Part shown: positions 8,049 to 15,889 of the stretch, in pieces
How the letters are laid out: each line of letters begins with the position of its first letter
How positions within the stretch are numbered: the first letter of the stretch is position 1
Assembly (NCBI RefSeq): GCF_003387575.1
Contig: NZ_QUAB01000013.1
Coordinates: 15,274 to 79,273 of the forward strand
Source of the DNA: Microbacterium bovistercoris
GTDB lineage: Bacteria > Actinomycetota > Actinomycetes > Actinomycetales > Microbacteriaceae
DNA: 64,000 bases
Direction: 5' to 3'
Position numbers and translations under genes: made by a program
Notes under the pieces: model-generated
What the model was told of the DNA's origin: nothing
Seen by the model: only the letters and a program-made list of their open reading frames with translations
Databases searched by the model: none

Positions 8049-10055
8049 GTGCGAGTGTTGAGAATTTCGCACAGTGCGACCGTGGCCGCCTGGCGCGGGC
8101 GCGAGCGGGCACTGCGTCTGGCCGGTGCCGACGTGGCTCTCGCGACCGCATCCCGCTGGCACGCGGGCGGTGTGCCCGTCGAGCTGGAGCAGGATGCAGC
8201 GCAGGAGTTCCCGGTGGTCGGCGTGCGCACGTTCGGCCTTCACCCCGCCCTGTTCGTCTACGACCCGCGCCCGCTGTGGCGGCTGCTCGGCGAGCGGTGG
8301 GACGTCATCGACATCCACGAGGAGCCGTTCGCGCTGAGCACCGCGGAGGTGCTGCTGCTGCGAGCGCTGCGCCGCAATCGCGCGCCCTTCGCGCTGTACA
8401 CCGCGCAGAACCTGCGCAAGAGGTATCCGTTCCCGTTCGGATGGCTGGAGCGCCGCGCGCTGCGCGCGGCATCCGGCATCTCGGCCTGCAATCGCGAGGC
8501 GGCGGCGATCGCCGAAGGCAAGGGCTTCCCTGGCCGTGCGCGCGTGATCCCGCTCGGCGTCGACACCCCCGCCGGCCTCCCCTCCCCGGCCCCTGAGCGA
8601 GCGACGAAGGAGCGAGACGAAGGGCGCGTCACCGTCGGCCTCCTCGGCCGCCTCGTGCCCGAGAAGGGCGTCGGCGTGCTGCTCGATGCGCTCGCGCTCG
8701 AGCCGCGGCTGCATGCCCGCATCGCGGGCTCGGGACCGCTCGCGGACCGGATCGAGGCGGATGCCGCGACCCGCGGCATCCGCGATCGGGTGACCTTCCT
8801 CGGTGCGCTCCCTCCCGAGGATGTGCCGGAGTTCTATGCGAGCGTCGACGTGCTGGCCGTGCCGTCGGTGCCGACCCGCAGCTGGACGGAGCAGTTCGGG
8901 CGCGTGGCGATCGAGGCGATGGCCGCCGGGGTGCCGGTCGTGTCGAGCGATGCCGGCGCCCTGCCCGACGTCGTCGGCGGGGCCGGCCTCGTCGTGCCGC
9001 ACGGCGACGCGTCCGCCCTGGCGCGGGCGCTGGTCGAGGCGCACGACCGTCGTGATGAGCTCGCCCCCGCGGGTCTGCTGCGCGCGGCGGAGTGTTCCTG
9101 GACCGCCGTCGCCGCCGACTACGAGGACATGTACCGCAGCGCCATCGCACCGGCCCTTCGACAGGCTCAGGGACCCACGGAGACGACCCTTCGACAGGCG
9201 CAGGGACCCGACAGCGTCGAGATCATCACCGTCGCCTACGGCGCCCCCGACCTGCTGGAGCGGGCACTCGCGCCTGTCGCCGGCCTGCCGGTCACCGTGG
9301 TCGACAACTCCTCTCAGCCCGAGATCGCGGCGATCTGCGAGCGGCTCGGCGTGCGGTATCTCGATGCCGGCGCGAATCTCGGCTTCGGCTCGGCGGTGAA
9401 CCTCGCTCTGGCCGACCGGCTGGTGCCGGGCGCGGACGTGCTGCTGCTGAACCCGGACGCCGCGATCGATCCGGACGGCATCGCGGCGCTGCAGGCGTCG
9501 CTGCACTCCCGGCCGGGCACGGCGAGCGTCGGGCCGGTGCAGGTCGACGAGCAGGGGCGGCCGGCACGGGTGGAATGGGTGTTCCCCTCCCCCGCGCGCG
9601 CCTGGCTCGAAGCGGCGGGGCTGGGCCGTGGCATCCGCGGTCCGAAGTTCGTGATCGGCTCGGTGCTGCTGCTGAACGCCGGCGCGCTCGAGGCGGTGGG
9701 CGGGTTCGACGAGCGCTTCTTCCTCTACGCCGAGGAGACCGACTGGGCCTACCGCACGCACCTGTTGGGCTGGACGCACCGGGCCGTGCCCACTGTCGAG
9801 GCCGTGCACACCGGCGCCGGGACGAGCAGCGATCCGCGCCGCCGCGAGGCATACTTCCACGCGAGCCAGGAGCGCTACTACCGCAAGCACTTCGGCGCGG
9901 CGGGCTGGACGGCCGCTCGGGCGGCGCAGATCGCCGGAGCGACCGTCCGCGGCATCCTGCTCCCGGGCGGGCGCGGGGCGGATGCCCGGCGACGTGCGGC
10001 GCTGTACCGGCTGGGGCCGGTGCGCGTCGAGCAGAGGTTCCGGAGGGGAGTCTGA
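8049..10055 (+). CDS. Two-domain glycosyltransferase: GT4 fused to GT2 (rhamnosyltransferase-like)
   Basis: This 668-aa protein carries two complete glycosyltransferases. Residues about 1-365 are GT-B family 4 (GLLGRLVPEKGVGV; the donor region around EQFGRVAIEAMAAGVPVV). Residues about 390-668 are family 2 (VEIITVAYGAPDLLERAL, the DxD-like LLLNPDAAI, EETDWAYR), resembling WbbL-type rhamnosyltransferases. The joint is LRQAQGPTETTLRQAQGP, exactly two translated copies of the palindromic repeat. A member of the second repeat family (8591-8628) is translated inside the GT4 half as PERATKERDEGR. Start is GTG 8049 with AAGGAG at 8038-8043. It probably adds two successive sugars, one possibly rhamnose since the rml genes are at 55.9-59.2 kb. 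Confidence 0.85.
   Translation: MRVLRISHSATVAAWRGRERALRLAGADVALATASRWHAGGVPVELEQDAAQEFPVVGVRTFGLHPALFVYDPRPLWRLLGERWDVIDIHEEPFALSTAEVLLLRALRRNRAPFALYTAQNLRKRYPFPFGWLERRALRAASGISACNREAAAIAEGKGFPGRARVIPLGVDTPAGLPSPAPERATKERDEGRVTVGLLGRLVPEKGVGVLLDALALEPRLHARIAGSGPLADRIEADAATRGIRDRVTFLGALPPEDVPEFYASVDVLAVPSVPTRSWTEQFGRVAIEAMAAGVPVVSSDAGALPDVVGGAGLVVPHGDASALARALVEAHDRRDELAPAGLLRAAECSWTAVAADYEDMYRSAIAPALRQAQGPTETTLRQAQGPDSVEIITVAYGAPDLLERALAPVAGLPVTVVDNSSQPEIAAICERLGVRYLDAGANLGFGSAVNLALADRLVPGADVLLLNPDAAIDPDGIAALQASLHSRPGTASVGPVQVDEQGRPARVEWVFPSPARAWLEAAGLGRGIRGPKFVIGSVLLLNAGALEAVGGFDERFFLYAEETDWAYRTHLLGWTHRAVPTVEAVHTGAGTSSDPRRREAYFHASQERYYRKHFGAAGWTAARAAQIAGATVRGILLPGGRGADARRRAALYRLGPVRVEQRFRRGV
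8591..8628. repeat. Dispersed repeat (GAGCGAGACGAAG family) inside the GT4 domain
   Basis: This 38-base element contains GAGCGAGCGACGAAGGAGCG followed by AGACGAAGGGCGCG. It matches in opposite orientation the elements at 51989-52097 and 57240-57320. It is read in frame as PERATKERDEGR in the linker between the two Rossmann domains of the GT4 half, a place that tolerates insertion. Confidence 0.65.
9154..9209. repeat. Two palindromic-repeat half-units translated as the GT4-GT2 linker
   Basis: Two 23-base half-units (9154-9176 and 9187-9209) differ by one base and match the left half of the element at 4487-4536. Both read LRQAQGP in the gene frame, so the repeat contributes the interdomain linker without breaking the frame. 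Confidence 0.85.
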
Positions 10056-11185
10056 TGCACATCGTGCAGATCGTGCCGGTGATCGGGTCGGGCGGCGGGG
10101 TGTCCGGATCGGCGGCCAGGCTCGGCGAGGAGTTCCGGGCTCTGGGTCACACGGTCGAGACCTTCACCGCCGACTCCGCGCGCGGCCACGCCCGGCGCCG
10201 TTTCCGCAGCCTGTTCCTACACCGGCTGTCGCGGGTCTGGTACGCGGTGGAGTTCAGCATCGCGGGCACACGCAAGGCGCGGCGGTTCCTCGCCACCCGG
10301 CCCCGCGCGGTCTCGATCTGCCACAACGCGGTGATGACCGGCGACCTCTACGTCAACCACGGCATCGTCGCCGCGGCCATGCGGGCACGCGGCGACACGC
10401 TGTACCGGATGCTGCGCAACCCGCTGCATGTGTTCACCTACCTGCGTGACCTGGTGCGCTACCGCAGCCACCGGCATCGGGCGGTCGTGGCGCTCACTCC
10501 CGGCGAGGTCGACGCGCTGCACCGCACCTACGGCCGGATCGTCCCGCCCGTCGCCGTCATCCCGCACGGTGTCGACCTGGAACGCTTCGCACCTCCGGCG
10601 CCCGAGCAGCGCCGTGCTGCGCGCGAGCGACTGAACCTCGACGACGAGCACCGCGTGGCGCTGTTCGTCGGCCACGAGCTCGATCGCAAGGGCGTGCCCG
10701 CGGCGATCGACGCCCTCGTGCACGCTCCGACCGTGCTGCTGCTGGTCGTGGGCGGATACCGATCGGCCGTCGAGCGCATGCGCCGCCGCGCCGAGGCGGC
10801 GGGAGTCGCCGACCGCGTGCTGTTCACCGGCCCCCAGACGAACATCCCCGACTATCTCGCGGCGGCCGACATGTTCGTGCTGCCCAGCGACTACGAGTCC
10901 TTCGGGCTGGTGATCACCGAGGCGCTCGCTTCGGGCGTGCCGGTGATCGCCACGCGAGTGGGGTGCGCACCGGACGTGATCGTCGAGGGTGAGAACGGCC
11001 ACCTCGTCGCCGCGGATGCCGCGATGATCGGCGACCGGATGGAGCGCCTGGCCGCCGAAGACGTCACGGCGCGCTACGCCGACCGCAGGGCGAGCGTGGC
11101 GCACCTGACGTGGCGGGCGACGGCGGAGCGCTATCTGGCGCTGCTCGCCGAGCTGGCGCCCGAGCGAGCGGGAGCGGCGCGATGA
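10055..11185 (+). CDS. Glycosyltransferase family 4
   Basis: This GT-B glycosyltransferase, 376 aa, starts at the ATG at 10055, which overlaps the previous stop (TGATG) and follows GGAGGGGAG. The N-terminal domain opens MHIVQIVPVIGSGGGVSGSA with a glycine-rich loop. The donor domain has IPHGVDLERF, LFVGHELDRKGV and DYESFGLVITEALASGVPVI, a clear E-x7-E motif. It is the second gene in a tightly coupled run of four glycosyltransferases (8.0-13.3 kb), which implies that they act in sequence on one lipid-linked unit. Donor and acceptor are not predictable. Confidence 0.9.
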   Translation: MHIVQIVPVIGSGGGVSGSAARLGEEFRALGHTVETFTADSARGHARRRFRSLFLHRLSRVWYAVEFSIAGTRKARRFLATRPRAVSICHNAVMTGDLYVNHGIVAAAMRARGDTLYRMLRNPLHVFTYLRDLVRYRSHRHRAVVALTPGEVDALHRTYGRIVPPVAVIPHGVDLERFAPPAPEQRRAARERLNLDDEHRVALFVGHELDRKGVPAAIDALVHAPTVLLLVVGGYRSAVERMRRRAEAAGVADRVLFTGPQTNIPDYLAAADMFVLPSDYESFGLVITEALASGVPVIATRVGCAPDVIVEGENGHLVAADAAMIGDRMERLAAEDVTARYADRRASVAHLTWRATAERYLALLAELAPERAGAAR

Positions 11186-12213
11186 CGCCGCTGCGGATCA
11201 TGCACGTCGTCGTCTCGGATCGGTTCGCCGGTGTCGAGCAGTTCGTGCGACGCCTCGCGGTCGAACAGGCCGAGGCAGGACATGAGGTGTGGGTCGCCGG
11301 CGGCGATCCGGCGCGCATGGCGGGGCCGCTGCGCGACGCGAGGGTGCGGTTCACGCCGGTGACGAGCACGCCCGAGGCGGTGCGCGCGATCCGCTCGGTG
11401 GGTCTGGATCTCGACGTGGTGAACTCGCACATGACGGCGGCCGATGCCGCGGCTGTCACCGCGAAGGCGGCGGGATGCCGGGCCGCCCTCGTCTCCACCC
11501 GGCACTTCGCCCTGCCTCGCGGCACCCGAGGTCCGTCGGTGCCGTATCGGGTCGTGGAGCGCATGCTGGACGCCGAGATCTCGATCAGCCATGCGGTGGC
11601 CGGCACGATCGGCGTGCCGTCGACCGTGGTCCATCCCGGGGTCCCGGACGTGCCCGCGCCGGCGCAGCCGCGCACCCGGTCCGTGCTGATGGCGCAGCGG
11701 CTGCAGCCCGAGAAGGATTCCGAGCTCGGGGTGCGTGCGTTCGCGGCATCCGGCATCGCGGACGACGGATGGACGCTCGACATCGCCGGGCGCGGCCCGC
11801 AGCGGGAGCGGCTGCAGCAACTCGCCGCGCAGCTCGGCGTGGCGGAATCTGTGCGTCTGCTCGGCTTCCGCGACGATCTGCCCGAGCTGATGAGCCGAGC
11901 GGGGATGCTGCTCGCCAGCGCGCCGTTCGAGCACTTCGGGCTCACCGTGCTCGAGGCGATGTCGGCGGGGCTGCCGGTCGTCGCGACCGATGCGGCCGGG
12001 CACGCCGAGATGCTGGCGCCGGTGCCGGGGAACGCCCTGTTCCCCCCGGGCGACGCGACAGCGGCATCCGCTCTGCTGCGCCGGCTCGCTGATGACGATG
12101 CGGCCCGCGACGGGCTGGGCGCCGCGCAGCGCGAGCGCCAGCGGAAGGCCTTCGCCCTGCGCGGCCAGGCGGAGGCCACGGAGCGCGTCTACCTCGAGGC
12201 GATCGCGCGATGA
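11182..12213 (+). CDS. Glycosyltransferase family 4
   Basis: This GT-B glycosyltransferase, 343 aa, starts at the ATG at 11182 in an ATGA overlap with the preceding stop. The N-terminal domain reads LRIMHVVVSDRFAGVEQFVR. The donor half shows MAQRLQPEKDSELGV and PFEHFGLTVLEAMSAGLPVV with E-x7-E. It sits third in the four-gene glycosyltransferase run and overlaps the next gene by 4 bases. Confidence 0.9.
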   Translation: MTPLRIMHVVVSDRFAGVEQFVRRLAVEQAEAGHEVWVAGGDPARMAGPLRDARVRFTPVTSTPEAVRAIRSVGLDLDVVNSHMTAADAAAVTAKAAGCRAALVSTRHFALPRGTRGPSVPYRVVERMLDAEISISHAVAGTIGVPSTVVHPGVPDVPAPAQPRTRSVLMAQRLQPEKDSELGVRAFAASGIADDGWTLDIAGRGPQRERLQQLAAQLGVAESVRLLGFRDDLPELMSRAGMLLASAPFEHFGLTVLEAMSAGLPVVATDAAGHAEMLAPVPGNALFPPGDATAASALLRRLADDDAARDGLGAAQRERQRKAFALRGQAEATERVYLEAIAR

Positions 12214-13340
12214 CCGATCTCGTGGTGGTCTCGCTGGAGGCGTGGGATGAGGTGTGGCGACGCAACCAGTACCTGGTGTCGGGTCTGCTCGACGCCGATC
12301 CCGACCTTCGGGCGCTGTTCGTCGAGCCGCCCGACGACCCGCTGCACGCCGTGCGCAGCGGGTCGCGGCCACGGTTCGGGCACGGCCTGCGGCAGGTCGC
12401 GGATCGGCTGTGGACGTTCCGCTCGGTGAAGGCGCTGCCGCGCCGGCTGGATGCCGGGGCCGACGAGCGGATGGCGCGTGCCGCGCTGCGCGCGGCACAG
12501 CAGTTGGGTATGACCGATCCGGTGCTGTGGATCAACGACCCCGGTGCGGCTGCGGTCGCCCGGGGCAGCGGGCTGCGCACCTTCTACGACATGACGGACG
12601 ACTGGATCGCCGCCGATCGCCCCGTTGCGGAGCGCGAGCGGCTGGATGCCGGTGAGCGCTGGCTGCTCGCGACCGCCGACACGGTGATCGCCTGCTCGCC
12701 CGAGCTGGTGCGGCGCAAGCGCGACCAGCGGGCGGACATCGTGCTGGTGCGCAACGCGGTCGACGTGGCGCGGTACCGCGAACCGACGCCGCGCCCGGCC
12801 GATGTTCCTGCCGGTCCGTACGCGCTGTACGTCGGCACCCTGCACCGCGACCGGCTGGACGTGGAGCTGTGCGTGCAGACGGCGCAGGGGCTGGGGTCAG
12901 GCGGCCGGCTGGTGCTGGTGGGGCCGAACGCCCTGTCGTCCGAGGACTCCGCACGGCTGCGCGAGAGCGGGGCGGTGCTGCTGGGCGCCCGTCCGCGCGA
13001 CGCGGTGCCGGGCTATCTGCAGCACGCCGCGGTGCTGCTCGTGCCGCACCGGGTGACGGCGTTCACCGAGAGCCTCGACCCGCTGAAACTGTACGAGTAC
13101 CAGGCCGTCGGGCGGCCTGTGGTGTCGACGCCGGTGGCCGGGTTTCGCGACAGCGGCGATCCGCGCGTGGTGGTCGCCGAGGGGAGCGCATTCTCGGATG
13201 CGGTTCGCGCCGTGGTCGCTGAGCCCGTCGAAGCGCCGATCGCCGACCAGACATGGGTCGCTGAGCCTGTCGAAGCGTCGTCACTCTCCGCGGACTGGTC
13301 CGACCGGGTCGCCCAGGTCCGAACGCTACTCGAGGGCTGA
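12210..13340 (+). CDS. Glycosyltransferase (GT-B) with a repeat-derived C-terminus
   Basis: This 376-aa GT-B glycosyltransferase is last in the run and is coupled by ATGA. The N-terminal part (LVVVSLEAWDEVWRRNQYLV, then TFYDMTDDWIAADRP) and the donor part (ALYVGTLHRDRLD, DPLKLYEYQAVGRPVVSTP) resemble the UDP-galactopyranose-transferase-like/TuaH group of family 1/4 enzymes. Two right halves of the palindromic repeat (13213-13235, 13254-13277) are translated near the C-terminus as VAEPVEAP and VAEPVEAS, so the tail has been altered by repeat insertion. A strong terminator follows at 13345-13378. Confidence 0.85.
   Translation: MTDLVVVSLEAWDEVWRRNQYLVSGLLDADPDLRALFVEPPDDPLHAVRSGSRPRFGHGLRQVADRLWTFRSVKALPRRLDAGADERMARAALRAAQQLGMTDPVLWINDPGAAAVARGSGLRTFYDMTDDWIAADRPVAERERLDAGERWLLATADTVIACSPELVRRKRDQRADIVLVRNAVDVARYREPTPRPADVPAGPYALYVGTLHRDRLDVELCVQTAQGLGSGGRLVLVGPNALSSEDSARLRESGAVLLGARPRDAVPGYLQHAAVLLVPHRVTAFTESLDPLKLYEYQAVGRPVVSTPVAGFRDSGDPRVVVAEGSAFSDAVRAVVAEPVEAPIADQTWVAEPVEASSLSADWSDRVAQVRTLLEG
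13213..13277. repeat. Two palindromic-repeat half-units in a glycosyltransferase C-terminus
   Basis: GGTCGCTGAGCCCGTCGAAG and GGTCGCTGAGCCTGTCGAAG (inside 13213-13235 and 13254-13277) match the right half of the 4487-4536 palindrome. Both are read in frame as VAEPVEA. Confidence 0.85.
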
Positions 13341-13344
13341 GACG

Positions 13345-13378
13345 ACGAGAGCCGCCACCCGGAGGTGACGGCTCTCGT
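13345..13378. terminator. Hairpin terminator between convergent genes
   Basis: The arms ACGAGAGCCGCCACC and GGTGACGGCTCTCGT pair at 14 of 15 positions around a 4-base loop (CGGA). It starts 5 bases after the stop of the glycosyltransferase run, and the minus-strand exported-protein gene ends at 13394, so it can serve both. There is no long T run, as is usual at this GC content. Confidence 0.8.
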
Positions 13379-13393
13379 GCAGAACGCTGTGCG

Positions 13394-13906
13394 TCAGGCG
13401 TTGCAGTTCTTGCAGGGCGGGGTCTCCGACGTGTGAATCGGAGTCTGGCCCGAGCCGGACTGCGTGCCGTCCTCGGACTCCCAGGTCCAGTGCACGTCAC
13501 CCGTGATGGACTCGTTGCTGCTCTCATCGTCGCCGATGAAGCCGAGGATGACCTTCTCACACGTGTCGGGCTGCACGGTGAAGTTCTTCGGAATCGCGTT
13601 GAACTCGTGCGCGCCGCCATCGAAGATCAGGGTCACGGGCGTGGTGATCGTGACGGTGATGACGTCGGTCTGCGAGTTGTTGCAGATCATCAGCGGCTGC
13701 AGGTAGCCCTTGATCCACCCCGGCGTCGTGTTGTTGCACGAGCCACCGGGCAGCTTGCAGGCGTCGCCCGCCTCGCTGACGGTGATGATCTCGCTGGCCG
13801 CGGCCATCGGGATCGTGGAGGCGACGGCGACGGCGGGAACCGCCCAGGCCATGGCCTTCGTGACGGTGCGGCGGCTGATGCCGTCGGTCTGATTGCTCTC
13901 GCTCAT
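13394..13906 (-). CDS. Small Tat-type exported Cys-containing protein, function unknown
   Basis: This 170-aa protein is probably exported by the Tat pathway. Its N-terminus has the twin-arginine motif SRRTVTK (residues 11-17), a hydrophobic AMAWAVPAVAVA stretch and an Ala-rich cleavage region before ASEIITV. The mature part is mostly beta (VITVTITTPVTLIF) and acidic, with Cys residues in ACKLPGGSC, ICNN, TCEK and the extreme C-terminal CKNCNA. The start at 13906 has GGGGAGG seven bases upstream. The signal region resembles that of the large protein at 30.7 kb. It is a candidate substrate for the redox protein at 4.5 kb or the PqqD modules, which is inference only. Confidence 0.78.
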   Translation of the reverse strand: MSESNQTDGISRRTVTKAMAWAVPAVAVASTIPMAAASEIITVSEAGDACKLPGGSCNNTTPGWIKGYLQPLMICNNSQTDVITVTITTPVTLIFDGGAHEFNAIPKNFTVQPDTCEKVILGFIGDDESSNESITGDVHWTWESEDGTQSGSGQTPIHTSETPPCKNCNA

Positions 13907-14067
13907 GAGAGTGCCTCCCCAGAAAACTTTCGATCCCACGCGTGGCGCCCCCCAGGGCGTGTATCGCGGCACTCCGGCATCGAGCATCCGGAGGTGCAGT
14001 GCGATGCTACCGTAATCACTGCCCCGCGCGAAAGCCCAGGGTGACAATTGCCACGGGGAGGTCGTCG
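13907..14067. promoter_or_regulatory. Divergent promoter region with a perfect 10-base palindrome
   Basis: This 161-base gap separates the exported-protein gene (minus) from the ABC transporter (plus). It holds the perfect palindrome CCACGCGTGG at 13936-13945, about 30 bases upstream of the minus-strand start, and the transporter ribosome site GGGGAGG at 14055-14061. No convincing -35/-10 pair is visible in either direction. Confidence 0.35.
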
Positions 14068-15885
14068 ATGGGTGGAGTCCGCCGTCCCGACGCCCTGCTC
14101 CCCCAGCTGGGAACGCTGCTGCGGGTGACCGGCGCGAGCCCCCGGCGCTGGATGACGCTGACCGTCATCGCGTCGGTGGTGCTCGCAGGTCTCGACATGC
14201 TCGGCGTCGCGGCGATGGTGCCGCTGATGCAGCTTGCGACGACCGACGGCGCGCCCGAAGGCGCGTTCCTGGACTGGCTCGTCGGCGTCACCGGCACGTC
14301 GGAGCTCTCCGTGCTGCTGCCGCTGGTGGCCGCCCTGGTCGCGGGACTGTTCATCGTGAAGAGCGCCGGATCCCTGGCCTTCCGCTGGTGGATGTTGGGA
14401 CGCACCACGAAGATCAGCGCTCTGGCATCCGCCGAGCTGATGAACCGGTACGTGCTCTCGCCGTACTCGGCACACCGGCAGCGCAGGCTCAGTGAGCTGT
14501 ACCGCAACATCAACGACAGCACGGCGCAGGCCTCCAGTGTGCTGCTCGCGCTGGTGACCCTGTGCTCCGACGTGCTCGTGCTGGCGGCGATCACGCTCGT
14601 GCTGGCCTTCTCGTCTCCGATCCTGGTGACGGTGTTCGCGATAGCACTGTTCGGCTTCCTCGTGTTCGGCGTGCAGCGCGTGCTGCGCGCGAAGCAGCTG
14701 CGCATCGGCGAGGAGATGTCCGAGGCGGGACTGCAGGCCTGGCAGTCGCTGATGCCCGGCATGGAGGGCTTCCGCGAGACGCGCCTCACCTCCAGCGGGG
14801 AGCTCTTCGTCGGCGGCTTCCGGTCGGCGAAGCTGCGCGGCGCGCGGGCCAGTCGCGAGATGGCCTTCCTCTCCGACATCCCGCGCTATCTGCTCGAGGT
14901 CATCTTCATCTTCGCGATCCTCGGAATCGCAGGGCTGATGTTCCTGCTCGGTCAGACCGAGATGGTCATCCCCATCCTCGGGCTCTTCGCCGCAGCATCC
15001 ATGCGGGCGCTGCCCACGATGAACCGCGTCAGCGGCAACATCGCCACGATGCGGACCGGTCAGGCGGGGCTGCGGATCATGGTCACCTCGCTGGACGAGC
15101 TCGCGAAGGGCGGTCGTCACGAGGAGCATCCGCGAGACGACCACCCGTACTCGGGCGACATCGAGCTGGAGCGGGTGTCGTTCCAGTACGCGGATGCCGA
15201 ATCGCCGGTGCTCGAGGATCTGTCGCTGACGATCGCCAAGAACAGCACGGTCGCCTTCACGGGTGGCAGCGGTGCCGGTAAGAGCACGATCCTCGACCTG
15301 GTGCTCGGCCTGCTCGAGCCGACGCAGGGCACGATCTCGTGCGGCGGCCGGCTGATCGACGACGATCTGGCCGCCTGGCACGCGGGGCTCGGCGTCGTGC
15401 CGCAGGAGGTGTTCCTCACCAGCGACACCATCGCCGCGAACATCGCGTTCGGCGAGCGAGCCGACCGGGTCGACCTCGAACGTGTGCGCGAGGTCGCCCG
15501 CCTGGCACAGCTCGACAGCGTGCTCGAGGGCCTTCCGGACGGGCTCGACACGAAGGTCGGAGATCGGGGCGTCCGTCTGTCCGGCGGCCAGCGCCAGCGC
15601 GTCGGGCTGGCGCGGGCCCTCTACCGGCGACCGAGGGTGCTGGTGCTCGACGAGGCGACGAGTGCACTCGACAACGCCACCGAGCACGAGATCGCTCAGA
15701 CCCTGCGCGGTCTGCAGGGCACGATGACGATCATCATCGTCGCGCACCGCCTGTCGACCGTGCGCGCCAGCGATCGGCTGTTCTTCCTGCGCGAGGGACG
15801 GGTGGCCGCTGCGGGCACCTTCGACGAGGTGCGCGACCAGGACGCGGAGTTCGCGCGACTCGTGGAGCTCGGGTCGCTGGACTGA
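14068..15885 (+). CDS. ABC transporter, PglK-like lipid-linked oligosaccharide flippase
   Basis: This half-transporter of 605 aa fuses a six-helix membrane domain (about residues 1-330) to an ATPase. It has Walker A GGSGAGKST, Q-loop VVPQEVFL, signature RLSGGQRQR, Walker B VLVLDEATSALD and the H-loop AHRLS. The membrane part resembles PglK/MsbA-type flippases that move lipid-linked sugars outward. No Wzx-type flippase was recognised in the window, so this and its paralogue at 38.3 kb probably do that job. The ATG at 14068 has GGGGAGG six bases upstream. The paralogue shares segments such as SELYRNINDSTAQAS. Confidence 0.9.
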   Translation: MGGVRRPDALLPQLGTLLRVTGASPRRWMTLTVIASVVLAGLDMLGVAAMVPLMQLATTDGAPEGAFLDWLVGVTGTSELSVLLPLVAALVAGLFIVKSAGSLAFRWWMLGRTTKISALASAELMNRYVLSPYSAHRQRRLSELYRNINDSTAQASSVLLALVTLCSDVLVLAAITLVLAFSSPILVTVFAIALFGFLVFGVQRVLRAKQLRIGEEMSEAGLQAWQSLMPGMEGFRETRLTSSGELFVGGFRSAKLRGARASREMAFLSDIPRYLLEVIFIFAILGIAGLMFLLGQTEMVIPILGLFAAASMRALPTMNRVSGNIATMRTGQAGLRIMVTSLDELAKGGRHEEHPRDDHPYSGDIELERVSFQYADAESPVLEDLSLTIAKNSTVAFTGGSGAGKSTILDLVLGLLEPTQGTISCGGRLIDDDLAAWHAGLGVVPQEVFLTSDTIAANIAFGERADRVDLERVREVARLAQLDSVLEGLPDGLDTKVGDRGVRLSGGQRQRVGLARALYRRPRVLVLDEATSALDNATEHEIAQTLRGLQGTMTIIIVAHRLSTVRASDRLFFLREGRVAAAGTFDEVRDQDAEFARLVELGSLD

Positions 15886-15889
15886 GCTT

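Noticed and set aside
8034..9890. 618-codon open frame antisense to the GT4-GT2 fusion
   Set aside because: The sense strand encodes two intact glycosyltransferases with a good ribosome site; the antisense product has no family features.
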